This document shows, piece by piece, positions 60,352-64,000 of a stretch of 64,000 bases of DNA; position 1 is the first letter of the stretch, and every line of letters begins with the position of its first letter. The translations under genes and the position numbers were made by a program. Source of the DNA: Lysobacterales bacterium (lineage in GTDB: Bacteria; Pseudomonadota; Gammaproteobacteria; Xanthomonadales; Ahniellaceae); the NCBI GenBank assembly GCA_016703225.1, contig JADJCM010000002.1, forward strand, positions 310,001 to 374,000, in the 5' to 3' direction. The notes below the pieces were generated by a model. It was not told the origin of the DNA. It saw only the letters and a program-made list of their open reading frames with translations, and did no database searches.

Positions 60352-60513
60352 CGTCCGGTTCCCGGCGCCGGTGCCGCACGCCACCACGGCCGGTTCGCGC
60401 AGGTTCTGCTAGCATGCCGGCCCTTCCGGGGGCTGCCTGCATCGAGGTGTTCGGGGTGACATGAGGTCGCCGCGAGTGCCGGGCATGCCATTTTCCCAGC
60501 CTGCACGAACGTC

Positions 60514-61293
60514 ATGGATCCTCGCTTCACCCTCCACCATTGGGCTGCCTGGGCGCCGGGCCTGACTGATTCTGTCGCGTGGCAGGACTGGTTCGCGGCG
60601 CCGTGCGCGGTGGTTGGCGACGAAGCGCCTGCGCTCACCGAGATGCCGGCGATGATGCGGCGTCGGGTCGAGCGGTTGGGGCGTGCGGCGTTGCAGGTCG
60701 CGTATCGGGCGCTGCAGGGTGCGCCGGCTTGTGCCACGGTGTTCGCGTCGCGCTACGGCGACATGCAGCGCTCGGTCGATCTGATGCGGCAACTGGCGAA
60801 CGACGGCGCGGTGTCGCCGACCGCCTTCAGCATGTCGGTGCACAACGCGTTCGCGGCGCTGTTCTCGATCGCGCGTGGCGACCGCTCCAACTACAGCGCG
60901 GTGGCGGCGGGTGCCGAGACCGCGGAGTGCGCCCTGGTCGAAGCCATCGGCCTGCTCGCCGAGGGCGCGCCCGAGGTGCTGGTGGTCTATTACGACGAAC
61001 CACTGCCGGAGCCGCTGCAGGGTTTCTCGCCACCGGGCGAATTCCTGCGTGCCTGGGCCTGCCGCATCGGGCCGGCCACCGAGTCCGGCATCGGCTACAC
61101 GCTGCAGGCGCCAGTTGCGACAACGGATGTCGACGCTGATGCTGATGCTGATGCTGATGCTGATGCTGATGCTGATGCTGATGCGACCGCCGCGATGCCC
61201 GCCGATCTGCAACTGTTGCGCTTTCTCACCGGCGCACAGGCATCGCACCGGCGCGTGGTCGAGGGCCGCCAGTGGCTATGGAGGCGCGCATGA
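60514..61293 (+). CDS. Beta-ketoacyl synthase chain-length-factor-like protein (aryl polyene type)
   Basis: A 259-residue protein of the ketosynthase N-terminal/CLF group (PF13723) found in aryl polyene and xanthomonadin clusters. A-S-R-Y-G-D-M-Q-R-S-V-D-L, S-P-T-A-F-S-M-S-V-H-N-A-F-A-A-L and A-V-A-A-G-A-E-T are the fold hallmarks. It lacks a catalytic Cys, as CLFs do. Residues ~207-226 are an Asp-Ala repeat coded by the 61135-61182 hexanucleotide array. First gene of the cluster; 4-bp overlap with the acyltransferase. Confidence 0.85.
   Translation: MDPRFTLHHWAAWAPGLTDSVAWQDWFAAPCAVVGDEAPALTEMPAMMRRRVERLGRAALQVAYRALQGAPACATVFASRYGDMQRSVDLMRQLANDGAVSPTAFSMSVHNAFAALFSIARGDRSNYSAVAAGAETAECALVEAIGLLAEGAPEVLVVYYDEPLPEPLQGFSPPGEFLRAWACRIGPATESGIGYTLQAPVATTDVDADADADADADADADADATAAMPADLQLLRFLTGAQASHRRVVEGRQWLWRRA
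61135..61182 (+). repeat. (GCTGAT)8 simple repeat inside coding sequence
   Basis: Eight perfect tandem GCTGAT units, encoding alternating Ala-Asp. Copy-number changes would add or remove A-D pairs without breaking the frame. Confidence 0.97.
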
Positions 61294-62072
61294 TCGCGCT
61301 GCTCGAGCGCGGCTGGCGTGTGATCGCCACCGGCATCGCGTTTTCCAGCTTCGGCATCGGCGGCCTTCTGCTGCGCCTGGTTTACTTTCCGCTGCTCGAT
61401 CTTGGCGTGCGTGACCGCGCGCGCAAGGCGCGACTGGCGCGGGCGATGGTCAAGCGCAGTTTCGCCGCGCACATCGAGTTGATGCGCGTGCTCGGCATCC
61501 TGCGCTACACCATCAGCGGTGCCGAGAAGCTGCGCCGCGAGGGCCTGCTGATTCTGGCCAACCATCCGACCCTGATCGATGTCGTGTTCCTGATTTCGCT
61601 GGTGCCGAACGCCGACTGCGTGGTCAAGGCGCGGCTGGCGCGCAATTCGTTCACGCGCGGCCCGGTGCGCGCCACCAATTACATCTGCAACGACTCCGGC
61701 GCCGGCCTGATCGAAGACTGCATCGGTTCGATCCGCGCCGGCAGCAACCTGGTGATCTTCCCGGAAGGCACGCGCACGCCGCTGGATGGCCGCACGCGGC
61801 TGCAGCGCGGCGCCGCAAACGTGGCAGTGCGCGGTGGCATCGATGTCACCCCGGTGCTGATCGATTGCAGCCCGCGCAGCCTGACCAAGGGCCTGCCCTG
61901 GTGGCGAGTGCCGGCGCGGCGCATGCAGTTCAGCATCGAAGTGCGCGACGATATCGCCGTGCAGCCGTTCCTGGTCGCGGCCGAGGGCGAAGCCGCAATT
62001 GCGGCGCGGCGTTTGACGCATCACCTGCAATCCTATTTCGAGACGGAGAAACCCGCCCATGCTGGCGCTTGA
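61290..62072 (+). CDS. PlsC-like acyltransferase (aryl polyene cluster)
   Basis: A 260-residue membrane-associated acyltransferase. L-A-N-H-P-T-L-I-D-V gives the N/H-x4-D catalytic motif; F-P-E-G-T-R-T the substrate site; hydrophobic N-terminus. Probably transfers the polyene acyl group from ACP to a lipid acceptor, as proposed for similar genes in APE clusters. ATG 61290 (ATGA overlap, GGAGG upstream) is preferred over 61278. Confidence 0.88.
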   Translation: MIALLERGWRVIATGIAFSSFGIGGLLLRLVYFPLLDLGVRDRARKARLARAMVKRSFAAHIELMRVLGILRYTISGAEKLRREGLLILANHPTLIDVVFLISLVPNADCVVKARLARNSFTRGPVRATNYICNDSGAGLIEDCIGSIRAGSNLVIFPEGTRTPLDGRTRLQRGAANVAVRGGIDVTPVLIDCSPRSLTKGLPWWRVPARRMQFSIEVRDDIAVQPFLVAAEGEAAIAARRLTHHLQSYFETEKPAHAGA

Positions 62073-62319
62073 AGACGAAATCAAATCGCTGATCATCGAG
62101 GCGGCGAATCTCGAGGACATCAGCCCCGCCGACATCGGCACCGAAGCGCCGCTGTTCGGCGAGGGCCTCGGGCTCGACTCGATCGACGCGCTCGAACTCG
62201 GTCTCGCACTGCAGCGTCGCTACGGACTCAGCCTGTCCGCCGACTCCGCCGAAACCCGGCGCCATTTCGCCAGCGTGCGCGCGCTCGCCGATTTCGTCGC
62301 CGCCGGCCGCAGCAAGTGA
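62059..62319 (+). CDS. Acyl carrier protein 1
   Basis: An 86-residue ACP with the phosphopantetheine Ser in G-L-D-S-I-D-A-L-E-L and acidic helix 2. 14-bp overlap with the acyltransferase. Carrier for the polyene chain or starter. Confidence 0.92.
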   Translation: MLALEDEIKSLIIEAANLEDISPADIGTEAPLFGEGLGLDSIDALELGLALQRRYGLSLSADSAETRRHFASVRALADFVAAGRSK

Positions 62320-62335
62320 TCCACGGAACCCCGCC

Positions 62336-62593
62336 ATGACCCGACAAGAACTGTTCGACCAGCTCAGCGCGATCCTGCAGAAGTCCTTCGACATCAGCCC
62401 TGATCGGATCAAGCCCGAGTCGCGCCTGTTCGAGGACCTCGACATCGACAGCATCGATGCCGTTGACCTGATCGTGAAACTCAAGCCGCTGGTCGGCAAG
62501 CGCCTGCACCCGGACGCATTCAAGGCGGTGCGCACGCTCGACGATGTCGTCAACGCGTTGCAGGGCCTGCTGGACGAGCCCGCGGCGGGTTGA
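62336..62593 (+). CDS. Acyl carrier protein 2
   Basis: An 85-residue ACP, D-L-D-I-D-S-I-D-A-V-D-L-I. Dissimilar in sequence to ACP 1, so the two probably serve different enzymes, as in other aryl polyene clusters with paired ACPs. Confidence 0.92.
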   Translation: MTRQELFDQLSAILQKSFDISPDRIKPESRLFEDLDIDSIDAVDLIVKLKPLVGKRLHPDAFKAVRTLDDVVNALQGLLDEPAAG

Positions 62594-62600
62594 GCGCGCG

Positions 62601-63143
62601 ATGCGCGTCGTGCTGGTTTCGCTGTTGATGCTCGCCTACCCGGGTCTGGTGTACTTCGGGCTGGCGCGCTTCGAGCCGCGCGTGCTGGCACTGCTGCTGG
62701 CGGCGGTGGCGCTGCTGCGCGCGCTGGCCACGCGCGAGCGCGTCTGGGTGGTGGCCGCAGCGGGCGGCATCGCGCTGTCGCTGATCGCCGCAGCGGCGAA
62801 TGACGCGACTGCGCTGAAACTGTATCCGGTGCTGGTCAATGCCAGCCTGCTGGTGTTGTTCGCGGCCAGCCTGCTGCATCCGCCGAGCCTGATCGAGCGC
62901 CTGGCGCGGCTGCAGCAGCCCGATCTGCCGCCGGCTGCCGTGGCCTATACGCGCCGCGTCACCCAGGTCTGGTGTGGCTTCTTCGTGCTCAATGGTTCGA
63001 TCGCGGCGTACACCGCGTTGTACGCGAGCGCCGCGCACTGGGCGCTGTACAACGGCCTGATCGCCTACCTGCTGATGGGCGTGCTGTTCGCCGGCGAATG
63101 GCTGGTGCGTCGGCGCGTGCGCGGGGTGGTCGCGCATGGCTGA
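62601..63143 (+). CDS. Polytopic membrane protein of the aryl polyene cluster
   Basis: A 180-residue protein with about six hydrophobic helices (V-S-L-L-M-L-A-Y-P-G-L-V-Y-F-G, A-L-L-L-A-A-V-A-L-L). C-terminal W-C-G-F-F-V-L-N-G and W-L-V-R-R-R-V-R. Matches the COG4648-type membrane protein common in these clusters. 8-bp overlap with the ligase gene. Confidence 0.8.
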   Translation: MRVVLVSLLMLAYPGLVYFGLARFEPRVLALLLAAVALLRALATRERVWVVAAAGGIALSLIAAAANDATALKLYPVLVNASLLVLFAASLLHPPSLIERLARLQQPDLPPAAVAYTRRVTQVWCGFFVLNGSIAAYTALYASAAHWALYNGLIAYLLMGVLFAGEWLVRRRVRGVVAHG

Positions 63144-64000
63144 GTTCATCGATCTTGACGCGCTGCTCGCGCGCGGTCGTGCCGCCGACGCGCGCTTCGC
63201 CCGGCGTGGCGGCAGCGACCTCGACTTCGCCTGGTTCGCCAACCGCGCCGCTCGCTGGCGCGATGCGTTTGCGCAGGTCGCAGGCCCGCGCGTCGCGATC
63301 TTCTTCGAGGACAGCGCCGAGTTCGCGGCGGCGTTGTTCGGTGCCTGGCATGCCGGCAAGCAGGCGGTGTTGCCCGCCGACGTCTTGCCCGACACCCTGG
63401 ACCGGCTTCGCGCGCTGGTGGCGGCAGTGGCCGGCGATTTCCCCGCCGACGCGGCGCTGCAGCGCGTACACGCCGGCGACGTGGCGGACACTCTTGCGGC
63501 ATGGTCGCCGCTCGCGGCCGATGCCATCGCCGTGCACGTGTTCACCTCGGGCTCGACCGGCACGCCGACGCTGATCGCCAAGACCGTCGCGCAACTGTGC
63601 GCCGAAGCCCGCGCGTTCGAGGCCGCGTTTGCGGCGCGCATCGGTGGCGGTTGCGTGCTGGCCGGCGTCACCCACCAGCACCTATACGGGCTCAGCTTCC
63701 GGCTGCTGTGGCCGCTGGCCGCAGGGCGGCCCTTCGCCAGCGCGCGTCTGCAGTTCCCGGAGGATCTGGCGGCGACGCTCGCGGTCACGCCGGATGCGGT
63801 GCTGGTTGCAAGCCCGGCGCAGCTGAAGCGGCTTCCCGAATCGCTCGACTGGACGCGCGCGCGCCAACAGTTGCGTGCCGTGTTCAGCAGCGGCGGACCC
63901 TTGCCCGATGCCGCTCTGCCGCTATGCGCGCACGTGCTTGGGCGCGTGCCGATCGAGATCTACGGCAGCTCGGAAACCGGCGCCGTGGCCTGGCGCGAGC
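63136..64000 (+). CDS. AMP-dependent acyl/aryl ligase, partial (runs off window)
   Basis: Open from ATG 63136 to the window end, 288 residues seen. F-T-S-G-S-T-G-T-P is the ATP-binding P-loop of the ANL superfamily; Y-G-S-S-E-T-G-A-V is the A5 motif. The N-terminal part is unusually short before the P-loop (~137 residues). Expected to activate the aromatic starter (for example 4-hydroxybenzoate-type or coumaroyl precursors) for loading on ACP. The 3' part is outside the window. Confidence 0.9.
   Translation, partial: MAEFIDLDALLARGRAADARFARRGGSDLDFAWFANRAARWRDAFAQVAGPRVAIFFEDSAEFAAALFGAWHAGKQAVLPADVLPDTLDRLRALVAAVAGDFPADAALQRVHAGDVADTLAAWSPLAADAIAVHVFTSGSTGTPTLIAKTVAQLCAEARAFEAAFAARIGGGCVLAGVTHQHLYGLSFRLLWPLAAGRPFASARLQFPEDLAATLAVTPDAVLVASPAQLKRLPESLDWTRARQQLRAVFSSGGPLPDAALPLCAHVLGRVPIEIYGSSETGAVAWRE

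Noticed and set aside
60409..61248. Minus-strand frame with a long Ser-Ile repeat
   Set aside because: It is the complement of the GCTGAT array in the ketosynthase-like gene.

Overview
This window is high-GC DNA from a gammaproteobacterium, most likely of the order Lysobacterales (Xanthomonadales), perhaps near Rhodanobacteraceae. The placement rests on gene content: rimB-rimK, a PPi-type phosphofructokinase, a cluster resembling aryl polyene/xanthomonadin synthesis, many secreted proteins ending in a DGFE-like tail, and DUF4124 and Mpl proteins. This is inference from content, not a phylogeny. I found no tRNA, rRNA, CRISPR array, transposase or integrase.

Layout. 1-3.7 kb: rimB-rimK, a strong terminator, then an OmpR-type two-component system. 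3.7-12.5 kb: a secretome island, nearly all on the minus strand. It holds a collagen-like protein, two tiny secreted proteins, a seven-repeat beta-propeller, and three tandem mosaic paralogues with YadA-head-like repeats and an endosialidase-type (S74) chaperone end. The middle paralogue is frameshifted. 12.6-20.5 kb: ilvE, an ArnT/PMT-like glycosyltransferase, valS with an 80-bp palindromic element inside its coding sequence, proS and a DUF4124 protein. 20.5-24.9 kb: pssA, then a tight operon joining an RsbU/RsbW/STAS partner-switching module to MlaE/MlaF lipid-transport subunits. 24.9-32.3 kb: an OpgB/LtaS-like membrane phosphoglycerol transferase, an RND efflux pair and a divergent TetR regulator. 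32.3-36.9 kb: two tandem DUF5122 beta-propeller proteins with a duplicated leader. 37-40.4 kb: a UbiH-family hydroxylase, a small secreted protein and an alpha/beta hydrolase.

40.5-51 kb is the main accessory region. It has an AAA ATPase plus TOPRIM-like pair, thiC under a TPP riboswitch, and a 3.97-kb lower-GC cassette bounded by a near-perfect 253-bp duplication of the thiC 3' end. The cassette carries a three-gene operon: a bacterial NO VEIN-like GHKL-ATPase/DUF3883 protein (split by a frameshift in an A6 run), an unknown protein, and a protein with a HEPN-like RNSAVH motif. I consider this the best candidate for an undescribed defence system. Three toxin-antitoxin modules follow.

51-56.8 kb is core again: a LON-domain protein, mpl, a membrane protein, a TusA-like protein, adk, a methyltransferase, and a PPi-phosphofructokinase broken by a frameshift. 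A second, older 3'-end duplication (50 bp of the pfk tail) closes a 1.2-kb insertion at 58.0 kb. 58-60.4 kb holds small accessory genes, a gene fragment and a nucleotidyltransferase pair. From 60.5 kb to the end is the start of an aryl-polyene-like cluster: chain-length-factor-like ketosynthase, acyltransferase, two acyl carrier proteins, a membrane protein and an AMP-ligase that runs off the window.
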